Source: Deltaproteobacteria bacterium (lineage in GTDB: Bacteria; Desulfobacterota; BSN033; UBA1163). From it: a stretch of 40,249 nucleotides of DNA. Each line of letters begins with the position of its first letter. Within the stretch, counting starts at the first letter, position 1. The stretch lies in the NCBI GenBank assembly GCA_018333535.1, contig JAGXTA010000060.1, positions 1-40,249 of the forward strand, in the 5' to 3' direction. This document shows, piece by piece, positions 29,942 through 37,589 of this stretch. The position numbers and the translations under genes were made by a program. The notes under the pieces are model-generated. The model did no database searches. It saw nothing but the letters and a program-made list of their open reading frames with translations, and had not been told where the DNA came from.

Positions 29942-31003
29942 ATGACTCCGCAATCCGAAATCCCTGCCCGTCCGACAGGCGGGCGAAATCCGAAATTTGA
30001 AGCGATCATTCTCTTTGTACGAGAGGCCTTTGGGCTTTCAGAGTCCGTCTACATAGAAATAACTCCCCTGGAAGGGAGGGGTTCTGATCGGATTTTTTTC
30101 AGGTTGACATGGAAACCGAATCACTCGGCCATTCTGATCTATTACGACCCGAGGCGTCTGGAGAACACTTATTACGCTGACATTGCCCTATTTCTCCGGG
30201 GCATTGATGTGCCGGCGACCAGGCTGATCCAGCACGATTCGGCCCGATGCCTTATCGCCATGGAAGACCTCGGAGATACTGATCTCTGGTCTCTAAGGAA
30301 CGCCCCCTGGGAAATTCGAAGAACTCTTTATCAAAAAACACTTTCCATCATTCACAAGCTCCACTGCTTCCCCGAAAAGGATTTCCCTTCGGCACGAGTG
30401 AAACTCATGGAAAGCTTTGGCCCTGATCTTTATCGATGGGAGCAGGATTACTTCAGAGACCATTTCGTCAGAAATGTCTGCGGGGTCGAGCTTGAGCCTT
30501 CTTTTGAGAAAGAACTTGAGGCAGAGCTTTCCGCTCTTGCGGAGAGGCTTAATGGAACAGAACGATGCCTCATCCACCGGGATCTGCAATCCCAGAATGT
30601 GATGATCCATGACGGAGAACCCTTTCTCATCGATTTTCAGGGCATGCGTTTCGGAAGTTTCTTCTACGACCTTGGCTCGCTTCTATGTGACCCTTATGTC
30701 GAATTTAGCAGTGACCAGAGGATGGACCTTCTTCTTTACTATTTCAACCTTTCCAAACAGGACTTGAGCTGGGAAGGTTTCCAGAAGATGTTCTGGGAGG
30801 CTTCGGCACAGCGCCTCATGCAAGCCCTCGGAGCCTATGGATTTTTAGGCCTCAAGAAAGGGCTTAAAACCTTCCTTGAGCATATCCCTACCGGAGTTCA
30901 AAATCTTCAACTTGCGTCTTCTCAGGTAGCCACCTTCCCCTGTCTCCAAGAACTTTCCATGGGGTGCCAGAGGGTAATCGAGCAAAAGGGAGGACATTCT
31001 TGA
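29942..31003 (+). CDS. AmgK-like sugar kinase (aminoglycoside phosphotransferase fold)
   Basis: This 353-residue kinase has the APH catalytic loop LIHRDLQSQNVMI (D214) and the metal-binding IDFQGMRFG (D231). In Pseudomonas AmgK phosphorylates the anomeric carbon of MurNAc (and GlcNAc), and MurU then forms UDP-MurNAc, bypassing de novo synthesis. The MurU-like gene is directly upstream. The first 18 codons lie in a CCGAAATC...GCCCGTCCGACAGGCGGGC repeat, so the N-terminus is repeat-derived. The stop overlaps the next gene by 4 bases. Confidence 0.85.
   Translation: MTPQSEIPARPTGGRNPKFEAIILFVREAFGLSESVYIEITPLEGRGSDRIFFRLTWKPNHSAILIYYDPRRLENTYYADIALFLRGIDVPATRLIQHDSARCLIAMEDLGDTDLWSLRNAPWEIRRTLYQKTLSIIHKLHCFPEKDFPSARVKLMESFGPDLYRWEQDYFRDHFVRNVCGVELEPSFEKELEAELSALAERLNGTERCLIHRDLQSQNVMIHDGEPFLIDFQGMRFGSFFYDLGSLLCDPYVEFSSDQRMDLLLYYFNLSKQDLSWEGFQKMFWEASAQRLMQALGAYGFLGLKKGLKTFLEHIPTGVQNLQLASSQVATFPCLQELSMGCQRVIEQKGGHS
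29948..30000. repeat. CCGAAATCC / GCCCGTCCGACAGGCGGGC repeat inside amgK-like gene start
   Basis: CGCAATCCGAAATCCCTGCC, then GCCCGTCCGACAGGCGGGC, then GAAATCCGAAAT. A GCCCGTC/GACAGGCGGGC hairpin sits between two direct CCGAAAT units. The same CGCAATCCGAAATC string recurs at 39463-39478, and its inverse near 20670. Confidence 0.6.
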
Positions 31004-32466
31004 AGCCTTTCACCATCGTCATCCCTTACAGGCCAGAACCTTTTTTCAAGAAGATCCTGCTTTCTCTAATGGAATCACGCTTGGTCGAGCGGATGATGAT
31101 TTTGGCTCAGGAACCGGTTCATTTCCATATGGATAAGTGCCATCTTCTTGTCACAAGCCCCCTCCCCTCTCACAAAACACTCGGCCTGATTATGGATGGA
31201 ATCCGAACGAAGTATCTTCTTCTTTTATTGGAGGCTCAGCAAATTTCGATCGAACCTAAAGCCTTGGAGAGATTTTTGGAGGTAGCTGAATCCACAAAAG
31301 CAGGCATGGTCTATTCCGATTTCTATGACCAAAGCGATCAAGGGAAAACCAACCATCCGCTCAATGACTATCAATTGGGAAGTGTGCGTGATGATTTTGA
31401 CTTTGGCGCCATCATCCTCTTCTCAGTCCCCGCCATCCAAAGAGCCCTCGAAAAATACGGCACCATACCTGAGGTGGAAATTTCCGGCCTCTACGATCTT
31501 CGCCTCAAGGTCTCCATCGACCACTCGATCTACCATCTGAAGGAGCCCCTCTACAGCGTTATTAAAACAGAGGGGCTTTCGAGCGATGGGAAATTATTCG
31601 CATACCTCGATCCTCAACATCGAGCTCTCCAGAAGGAGATGGAGACTATCTTCACCGAATACCTGAAGAACATTGGAGCCTATCTGCCACCTAACTTTAA
31701 GGAGATTGAACAGGTTACCAAATCCTTTCCGGTGGAAACCTCTGTAATCATCCCTGTCCGGAATCGTAAAGAGACTATTGGAGACGCCTTGAAAAGCGCT
31801 CTTTCTCAGGAAACCGATTTTCCATTCAACATCATTGTCGTGGACAACCACTCAAAAGATGGAACAACAACCATCCTTTCCGATTTCTCCAAGCAGTATT
31901 TTAACCTGAAGTACATTGTTCCAGAGAGGACTGATCTTGGGATAGGAGGTTGCTGGAACGAGGCCCTTCAGCATAAAGCCTGCGGCCGTTATGTCGTTCA
32001 GCTCGATTCGGACGATCTCTACAACGGCAACCGCACCCTCCAGAAGATGGTGGACATGCTGCGTCAGGGAAATTTCGCCATGGTGATCGGCTCCTATACA
32101 ATTGTCAATGAAAGGTTTGAAGAGATTCCGCCCGGCCTTATCGATCACCGTGAATGGACCGATGAGAATGGCCGCAACAATGCGTTGCGCATCAATGGTC
32201 TGGGCGCCCCGAGGGCTTTTGACACCAGTCTCATGCGGAAAATTGGATTTCTCAATGTGAGCTACGGTGAGGATTATGCGGCGGCATTGCGAATATGCAG
32301 GGAATATCGGATCGGACGAATCTATGAGAGCCTCTACCTCTGCCGGCGCTGGTCAGGCAATACAGACGCAGGGATTAGCCTCGAAGAATTAAACCGAAAC
32401 AATACCTTCAAAGACGCAATACGGACAGAGGAAATCCTTGCACGGCAAAAAATCGTTCAAAAATAA
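31000..32466 (+). CDS. two-domain GT2-type glycosyltransferase
   Basis: This 488-residue protein starts at TTG (31000) after GGGAGG, overlapping the kinase stop by 4 bases (TTGA). The N-terminal half begins FTIVIPYRPEP like a GT-A domain but lacks a clear DxD motif and may be degenerate. The C-terminal half is a full GT2 domain: TSVIIPVRNRKETIGDALKS, VVDNHSKDGT, and VQLDSDDLYNG with the DxD. It transfers a sugar from an NDP-sugar, acceptor unknown. It is in operon with the kinase and MurU-like enzyme, which could supply the donor. Confidence 0.85.
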   Translation: MKPFTIVIPYRPEPFFKKILLSLMESRLVERMMILAQEPVHFHMDKCHLLVTSPLPSHKTLGLIMDGIRTKYLLLLLEAQQISIEPKALERFLEVAESTKAGMVYSDFYDQSDQGKTNHPLNDYQLGSVRDDFDFGAIILFSVPAIQRALEKYGTIPEVEISGLYDLRLKVSIDHSIYHLKEPLYSVIKTEGLSSDGKLFAYLDPQHRALQKEMETIFTEYLKNIGAYLPPNFKEIEQVTKSFPVETSVIIPVRNRKETIGDALKSALSQETDFPFNIIVVDNHSKDGTTTILSDFSKQYFNLKYIVPERTDLGIGGCWNEALQHKACGRYVVQLDSDDLYNGNRTLQKMVDMLRQGNFAMVIGSYTIVNERFEEIPPGLIDHREWTDENGRNNALRINGLGAPRAFDTSLMRKIGFLNVSYGEDYAAALRICREYRIGRIYESLYLCRRWSGNTDAGISLEELNRNNTFKDAIRTEEILARQKIVQK

Positions 32467-32485
32467 GAGGAATAGGGACCGCCGA

Positions 32486-33691
32486 TTATTCACTGACCAA
32501 CTTCAGATATCTCACCAATAGGGAGCCTACAGCGACGATTCCTCCAAGAAGGATAAAGCCGAGAAAGAATAATCCTGCTTCACCGGCCACGCCAAGACCG
32601 GCAGTTCCCGCCCCTCCCCCTATGAGAAAACCCAGCGGTACGGTCAGCGAGATGGCTACGTTCTTGATATGAGGAGATCCTATCCTTGCAAGTGCGGCAA
32701 AACCCGCTGGGAAGAAAGCGGTGGCAAGAATGGGCTGCAGAAAGATGACCGGTAGGATCCATGACACAGGTGCGATTCCAATCATTGCCGTGGCCAGCCC
32801 CGTAGTTAAAAAGACGATCTTCAAAGTCTGTTTCACGCCCAGACGATCTGTCATCCATCCTGCAAGAAATGAGGTGGCCAGGGGCGATATTCTTGAAAGG
32901 GCAAGCAATGTGTTCGCCCAGGTCCGATCCATCCCTCTCTCCGAAACCAGATAGAGGGGAAGCATCGAATAGACGCCGAAACTCGCGCCCACACCTAATG
33001 AGAAGAAGACCATCATCAGCAACAACGAGGGTTCTTTCAGTAGGCTCTTTAGAGTCCTTAAATTAGGGGCTTCACCGGAGAAATTTCCTCCCTTTCCCCA
33101 AAGGGCAAAGACCGCTCCCGCCATCAAAGAAGCCACCCCGATGACGATCAATATGCCCTGCCATGAACACCGTCTCAGGAGAACCTCCGTGAGAAGGGGA
33201 GCCACGATAAAACCAAGATTGGGAGCCAGTTCATGAATAGCAATGGCCTTTCCCCAATGGCGCTGACTGACTAAACTCGTTAAGGTTGAAATTCCGGAGG
33301 GGAGATAGAATCCGGCCGCCAATCCCAAAAGGAAAAGCCCGGACCGGATCCCCCAGAAGTGATGGGTCGCGCTGACTAAAAAGAGAGCCCCGCCAACTGC
33401 GAACGAAGAGAAAATGATCGCCCGCCTGTGTTCGAGACGGGAAGAGACGAACCCCGAGAAAAATAATCCCACACAATATCCCAGCGTGATGAGAAAAAAG
33501 AAGGATCCAGCCTCATCATGTCCTATCTTCAGATCTCCCTCGACCGTGGGCATCAGGGGAGAGAGAATAACCCTCGAAAGAAAGTTGACGAAAAAGATAC
33601 CGACGAGAAAGAGGAGCGGCCCCACATAGGGCAGAAACGATTGGGAAGGCCCCTCCAGTTTTTTTGAATTCGGAACTTCACTCTCTGCCAT
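32486..33691 (-). CDS. MFS transporter
   Basis: This 401-residue protein has 12 predicted transmembrane segments. The first loop pattern is GYCVGLFFSGFVSSRLEHRR (an MFS G-x-LxDrxGRR-like motif), and the central loop has SERGMDRTWANTLLALSRIS. It resembles organic-acid or nitrate/nitrite-type MFS carriers, and the substrate is not evident. GAGG is 11 bases before the ATG. It is divergent from the TRAP transporter, with which it shares a promoter region. Confidence 0.88.
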   Translation of the reverse strand: MAESEVPNSKKLEGPSQSFLPYVGPLLFLVGIFFVNFLSRVILSPLMPTVEGDLKIGHDEAGSFFFLITLGYCVGLFFSGFVSSRLEHRRAIIFSSFAVGGALFLVSATHHFWGIRSGLFLLGLAAGFYLPSGISTLTSLVSQRHWGKAIAIHELAPNLGFIVAPLLTEVLLRRCSWQGILIVIGVASLMAGAVFALWGKGGNFSGEAPNLRTLKSLLKEPSLLLMMVFFSLGVGASFGVYSMLPLYLVSERGMDRTWANTLLALSRISPLATSFLAGWMTDRLGVKQTLKIVFLTTGLATAMIGIAPVSWILPVIFLQPILATAFFPAGFAALARIGSPHIKNVAISLTVPLGFLIGGGAGTAGLGVAGEAGLFFLGFILLGGIVAVGSLLVRYLKLVSE

Positions 33692-33791
33692 AATGATGAA
33701 TCCTCTTTTGCGACCGGATAGGGATGTCTGACCGATGATCTCTCAAGGCTGATCCTTCAGGTCCATCTTCGTCCCCTCGTTTCATTTAAAC

Positions 33792-33820
33792 CTTTTATTA
33801 GATTTACATCGTCAAGTCAA
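33792..33820 (-). promoter_or_regulatory. promoter of MFS gene
   Basis: On the minus strand: TTGACT (33820-33815), 17-bp spacer, TAAAAG (33797-33792). It lies about 100 bases upstream of the ATG at 33691. Confidence 0.45.
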
Positions 33821-33853
33821 CCCTCCAATCCATTCAGACATTACATTTTCCCT

Positions 33854-33882
33854 TTGACACCCGTTGTTCTCCTTCTTATAAT
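33854..33882 (+). promoter_or_regulatory. consensus sigma70 promoter of dctQM
   Basis: TTGACA (33854-33859), 17-bp spacer, TATAAT (33877-33882): a perfect match to the consensus in both boxes and spacing. Expected start about 33889. A TTG within the -35 box is in frame with dctQ but cannot be the start codon; the ATG at 33911 is. Confidence 0.8.
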
Positions 33883-33910
33883 GTTTCCGCCAGAAAGGAT
33901 TTTCGATCTT

Positions 33911-34426
33911 ATGAAAGTTAAGGATACCTTTAATCAAATCCACTTCTTCAGCGCTATTCTGGCATCCACCTTTTTAGCGTTCCAGCTCATCATCATCTCT
34001 GTTAATGTCATCCTGAGGTTTGGTTTTAATTCAGGCATCTCCTGGATGGAGGAAATCTCTAAAGATGTCCTGATGACAGCCTTCACCTTTTTAAGCATGG
34101 CGATCGGGGTTAAGCTTGATTTACATATCAATGTCAACCTCTTTCCTAAAAAGACTCCCCAATGGGTCGGCACCGCACTGTTGAAGCTTAAACACCTGAT
34201 TCTTGTCGCGGTCGGCTTTGTCCTCGCCTATTACGGTACCTTGCTGGTATTTGGAATCAAGGCAAGGATTGCCTCCATCCCAATATTACCGGCCTACCTT
34301 CAATTCATCATGATGCCTCTGGCGGGAGTATTGATCGCCTATGATTCGATCATGAATCTATTTGGTTTCGAAACAGATCATCTTTATCTCGATCGAAAAT
34401 TCATGAGCGCTGGAGAAGAGAGATGA
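33911..34426 (+). CDS. dctQ: TRAP transporter small membrane subunit DctQ
   Basis: This is a 171-residue four-span membrane protein, the DctQ subunit of a TRAP transporter. Segments: about 10-35 (IHFFSAILASTFLAF), 48-70, 91-113 and 130-150. ISWMEEISKDVLM after span 1 is the DctQ motif (W-x-EE-x-S). ATG at 33911 follows AAGGA by 11 bases. It joins the membrane subunit DctM by an ATGA overlap. It is driven by a perfect consensus promoter. Confidence 0.9.
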   Translation: MKVKDTFNQIHFFSAILASTFLAFQLIIISVNVILRFGFNSGISWMEEISKDVLMTAFTFLSMAIGVKLDLHINVNLFPKKTPQWVGTALLKLKHLILVAVGFVLAYYGTLLVFGIKARIASIPILPAYLQFIMMPLAGVLIAYDSIMNLFGFETDHLYLDRKFMSAGEER

Positions 34427-35760
34427 TGGTTGACCGTCCCGCCATTGCTCTTTTGCTGGGGACCTTTGCGGTTCTCGTTTTATTACGGGTACCGATCACG
34501 TTCTGCCTGGCGATGGCCGCCATCTTGACGGGTATCTATTTAAATATTCCCTTAGAAGCCATCGTCAAAGTGATGGCCGATGGGGTCATGAATTTCTCCC
34601 TCCTCGCTATCCCCTTCTTTATCATTATGGGAGAAATCATGAATGAAGGGGGCATCTCCCGTAGGATTGTCAATTTAGCCAACCTCTTTGTGGGAAGGCT
34701 CCCGGGCGGGCTTGCCCTGGTTAATATCCTTGACAGCATGTTCTTTGGAGGCATCTCCGGGTCTGCTGTTGCTGATGTCTCCTCCCTCGGTTCTATTGTG
34801 ATTCCAATGATGAAGAAACAGGGATACGATGATGGTTTTGCCGTAGGGTTGACCGTCTGCTCAGCTTGTCAGGGAATCATTATCCCACCCAGTCATAACA
34901 TGATCATCTATGCCTTTGCCGTTGGCACGGCCTCCCAGTTGGCAGGCGGGTCGTTGTTAGTCCTCTCCGTTGGTAAACTTTTCTTGGGAGGTTATATACC
35001 TGGAATACTGATGGGCCTCGCCATGCTTGTAATCGCTCTGGTCATTGCCATTAGAAGAAAATACCCGAGAGGAGAAGGCCATACGTTTAAAGAAGCCATG
35101 GTGATCCTGTTAGATGGGTTTCTGGCAATGTGCACAGCCCTTATTGTAGTGGGGGGTGTAGTGATTGGTGTTTTTACTGCTACCGAAGCGGCTGCCTTTG
35201 CGGTCATCTATGCCTTTATCATCACCTTCTTTGTCTACAGGGAAGCGCCCCTTCTCCGGTTTGTAAAGGTCCTTTACTCTTCTCTCAAGACCTTGGCCAT
35301 CGTCATGAGTCTCATCGCCGCAGCAAGCGCCTATGGATATCTACTCTCCCGTCTGCAGGTTCCGAGACTCACTACTGAGTGGCTGCTCTCGATTACCGAT
35401 AGCTATTATTTATTGCTTCTACTGGTCAATGTCATGCTTCTCATCCTGGGGTGCATTATGGATATGGCGCCCCTGATCCTCATCTGCACCCCAATCCTCT
35501 TCCCTGTTCTGGTTCTAAAGATGGGAATGGATCCAGTACATTTCGGGATCATGCTTCTGATGAATCTTTCCATAGGGCTCTGCACTCCTCCGGTGGGAGC
35601 AGCCCTCTTTGTGGGAAGCGCAGTGGGTAAAATCCCCATTGAAAGGGCGGCAAGAGGTTGCCTTCCTTTCTATATCTCAATGCTTATAGCATTGATGCTC
35701 GTGACCTACATCCCTGCCATTACGCTAACCCTGCCAAACCTGTTCATGCCCGGTAAATAA
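34423..35760 (+). CDS. dctM: TRAP transporter large membrane subunit DctM
   Basis: This 445-residue protein is the large DctM subunit (about 12 spans) of a TRAP transporter, which uses a sodium or proton gradient to import organic acids. The motifs FFGGISGSAVADVSSLGS, IIIPPSHNMIIYA and LCTPPVGAALF are characteristic. The start overlaps the dctQ stop (ATGA). The matching binding protein DctP is encoded convergently downstream. Confidence 0.93.
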   Translation: MMVDRPAIALLLGTFAVLVLLRVPITFCLAMAAILTGIYLNIPLEAIVKVMADGVMNFSLLAIPFFIIMGEIMNEGGISRRIVNLANLFVGRLPGGLALVNILDSMFFGGISGSAVADVSSLGSIVIPMMKKQGYDDGFAVGLTVCSACQGIIIPPSHNMIIYAFAVGTASQLAGGSLLVLSVGKLFLGGYIPGILMGLAMLVIALVIAIRRKYPRGEGHTFKEAMVILLDGFLAMCTALIVVGGVVIGVFTATEAAAFAVIYAFIITFFVYREAPLLRFVKVLYSSLKTLAIVMSLIAAASAYGYLLSRLQVPRLTTEWLLSITDSYYLLLLLVNVMLLILGCIMDMAPLILICTPILFPVLVLKMGMDPVHFGIMLLMNLSIGLCTPPVGAALFVGSAVGKIPIERAARGCLPFYISMLIALMLVTYIPAITLTLPNLFMPGK

Positions 35761-35793
35761 AAAAGGGGCGAGAGCCCAAAAAGCTCTTGCCCC
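35757..35793 (-). terminator. rho-independent terminator of dctP, between convergent genes
   Basis: On the minus strand: GGGGCAAGAGC, loop TTTTTGG, GCTCTCGCCCC, then TTTTTTATTTACC, that is, an 11-bp stem (one G-T pair) followed by a T6 tract. On the plus strand no T-tract follows, so it best ends dctP, though it may also slow dctM transcripts. Confidence 0.75.
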
Positions 35794-35815
35794 TTAGGGT
35801 AGGAGGAATGGGACT

Positions 35816-36802
35816 TCATTTAACGGCCCTGATTCTGTTAACAACAGCGATGATCTCGGGCGGCTGCTTGTCATAGAGAGGCTTCATGGCGTCCATAAAT
35901 TTCTGTTTTTCCTGTGAAGTCACTTCCGTGATCGTATTTCCTTTTTCGCGGACCGTTTTTTCAGCTACCTTTTCAAATTCATTCCATAATTTGATCTGGT
36001 AGGGCTGGGCATCTTGCATTGCCTTCTTGATGGTCGTTTGCTCCTCTTTCGATAATTTATCAAAGACCTTTTTGCTTGCAATCATAATCTCAGGAACTCT
36101 CGTATGCTCATCGGTGATAAAAAACTTTGCCACCTCGTAATGGCTTGTCGAGAGATAGCTTGGCCAGTTGTTCTCCGCACCATCAATCACACCTGTTTGA
36201 AGGGCAGAATAGACCTCGCCAAAGGCCAATGGTGTCGCCACAGCACCAAGAGCCTCCACCAAGCCTACCATCAAAGGCGCCTGCTGAACACGGATCTTCA
36301 TCCCCTTCAGATCAGCCACTGTTTTGACCTGCTTCTTGGTATAAAAATTCCTTGAGCCGGCCTCAAACCACCCAAGACCTATAAAATTGCTGGCTTCGAG
36401 TTTCTTGAAGATCTCTTGGCCGATTGGCCCATTCAAGACTTTCCACATATGCGTCGCATCACGATAGAGATAGGGAAGCTGGAAGGCATCGAGATCTCTG
36501 ACGAACGCAGACACCGGCGAAATACTCACTCGGGTAAAATCGATCGCTCCTAATTGCACCTGCTCAATCACTGCCTTCTCTTCTCCCAACTGCTTGTTGT
36601 GATAGACTTCGACCACCATTTTGCCATTGGAACGCTCTTTCACCAACCTCGCAAATTCATAGTCCCCTTTTGTGGTGGGATAGTCCTGTGGATGCGTTTC
36701 ACCAAGCTTCAATACCTTCTGTGCAAAAACTCCGGCGGGGCTGCCTGCGAGAATAAAAGTGGCTAACCAGACAGATAAAAGAACAATAAATAACTTTTTC
36801 AT
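35816..36802 (-). CDS. dctP: TRAP transporter substrate-binding protein DctP
   Basis: This is a 328-residue periplasmic binding protein with a signal peptide (1-27, ending VFA). DctP motifs: LKLGETHPQDYPTTKGDYEF at the N-terminus, LGEEKAVIEQVQLGAIDFT, VADLKGMKIRVQQAP (the arginine that binds carboxylates), and EVYSALQTGVIDGAENN. AAAGGAGG precedes the ATG. It is on the strand opposite to dctQM, which is unusual. Ligand probably a carboxylate. Confidence 0.92.
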   Translation of the reverse strand: MKKLFIVLLSVWLATFILAGSPAGVFAQKVLKLGETHPQDYPTTKGDYEFARLVKERSNGKMVVEVYHNKQLGEEKAVIEQVQLGAIDFTRVSISPVSAFVRDLDAFQLPYLYRDATHMWKVLNGPIGQEIFKKLEASNFIGLGWFEAGSRNFYTKKQVKTVADLKGMKIRVQQAPLMVGLVEALGAVATPLAFGEVYSALQTGVIDGAENNWPSYLSTSHYEVAKFFITDEHTRVPEIMIASKKVFDKLSKEEQTTIKKAMQDAQPYQIKLWNEFEKVAEKTVREKGNTITEVTSQEKQKFMDAMKPLYDKQPPEIIAVVNRIRAVK

Positions 36803-36841
36803 CTTTGCCTCCTTTCGTGAGTAGGTAATATTAATTCAAAA

Positions 36842-36869
36842 GTTATATCAATTCCTGTCCACTTGTCAA
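36842..36869 (-). promoter_or_regulatory. promoter of dctP
   Basis: On the minus strand: TTGACA (36869-36864), 16-bp spacer, TATAAC (36847-36842). Start of transcription about 36835, 33 bases before the ATG. Confidence 0.65.
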
Positions 36870-36919
36870 GAAACAAATTGAGTGGGGAGTAATTTCAAAA
36901 GGTGGAAGAATCCCTATCG

Positions 36920-37255
36920 CTACTTTAAAAATTCTTCACGGATCGGGGTGAAGGTATCCACCAGTCGTGCTTTTGGGGTAAGCGTTTGGATACTATGGGG
37001 CATATTGGACGGTACGGTAAAGATGTCTCCGGGACCCAAGCGGGTCACCTCATCCCCCAGGACGACATTGATTTCTCCGGAGGCCACATAGGAAATCTGC
37101 TCATGGGGATGGGAATGGGGTGGGTCAGGTTGAGCGGCTGGCCCATCTTCGAAATCGATGACCACCATCATCAGATTGGAGAGATGGGTAAGATACCGGG
37201 TCCGTCCTTGTGCAATGGCTGTTGGTGTCGCTTCCGAACTTATAATGATTCCCAT
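36920..37255 (-). CDS. cupin-domain protein
   Basis: This 111-residue single-domain cupin has the first metal motif PHSHPHEQ (H47, H49, H51, E52) and second motif PSNMPHSI (H87), so all usual metal ligands are present. It could be an enzyme or a small-molecule sensor. The ribosome site AAAGGA is 7 bases before the ATG. It has its own promoter and is upstream of dctP. Confidence 0.85.
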   Translation of the reverse strand: MGIIISSEATPTAIAQGRTRYLTHLSNLMMVVIDFEDGPAAQPDPPHSHPHEQISYVASGEINVVLGDEVTRLGPGDIFTVPSNMPHSIQTLTPKARLVDTFTPIREEFLK

Positions 37256-37285
37256 GTAAACATCCTTTCAAGGTGAATTTACCCC

Positions 37286-37313
37286 ATCATAAAACCAAGA
37301 GCCTGACTGTCAA
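37286..37313 (-). promoter_or_regulatory. promoter of cupin gene
   Basis: On the minus strand: TTGACA (37313-37308), 16-bp spacer, TATGAT (37291-37286). It follows immediately after the terminator of the 20-codon gene. Confidence 0.65.
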
Positions 37314-37315
37314 GG

Positions 37316-37350
37316 ACAATAAAAAGGCCGGCGAACAACGACCGGCCTTT
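37316..37350 (-). terminator. rho-independent terminator of the 20-codon gene
   Basis: On the minus strand: AAAGGCCGG, 10-base loop, CCGGCCTTT, then TTATTG: a 9-bp stem running into a T-rich tract (TTTTTATTG, which shares the last three T of the stem). It starts 42 bases after the 20-codon stop. Confidence 0.75.
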
Positions 37351-37391
37351 AAGGTTACGGACACATTCTGATGAGCGGTTTTATGTCATGC

Positions 37392-37454
37392 TCAGGACCG
37401 GCGTATCGATCCACAGGTCGAACAATGGGTTGCATGGGGAAACATCCATCTCAT
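37392..37454 (-). CDS. 20-residue CxxC peptide gene
   Basis: ATG at 37454 follows AAGGAGGTGA, the full anti-Shine-Dalgarno complement, with a 5-base spacer. The peptide is MRWMFPHATHCSTCGSIRRS, with C11-x2-C14 that could bind a metal or be crosslinked. It is too short for ordinary gene finding. A promoter (TTGACA, 17 bp, TAAAAT at 37509-37481) and a terminator (37350-37316) frame it as a single-gene unit divergent from the second AOR. No function is known to me. It could be a leader peptide, a metal peptide, or a small ribosomally made precursor; no radical-SAM partner is in the window. Confidence 0.6.
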   Translation of the reverse strand: MRWMFPHATHCSTCGSIRRS

Positions 37455-37480
37455 GGACCTCACCTCCTTTTCTTAAATTC

Positions 37481-37509
37481 ATTTTAAAGCGAACCTTCTC
37501 ACCTGTCAA
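37481..37509 (-). promoter_or_regulatory. promoter of the 20-codon gene
   Basis: On the minus strand: TTGACA (37509-37504), 17-bp spacer, TAAAAT (37486-37481). Expected start about 37474, 20 bases before the ATG, with the ribosome site between. Confidence 0.7.
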
Positions 37510-37531
37510 GGGAGAAAAAAGAAACCTTCAA

Positions 37532-37560
37532 TTGATTGGAACATGAAATTGTGGCATAGT
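37532..37560 (+). promoter_or_regulatory. promoter of second AOR gene
   Basis: TTGATT (37532-37537), 17-bp spacer, CATAGT (37555-37560). It is only about 23 bases from the -35 box of the divergent 20-codon gene, so one regulator could act on both. Confidence 0.5.
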
Positions 37561-37589
37561 GGAAAAAACGAGTGAGGAAGGGGAACTGG

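Noticed and set aside
33854-33910. TTG start for dctQ at 33854
   Set aside because: The TTG is part of a perfect -35 box (TTGACA), so it lies upstream of the transcription start. ATG at 33911 gives a normal DctQ length.
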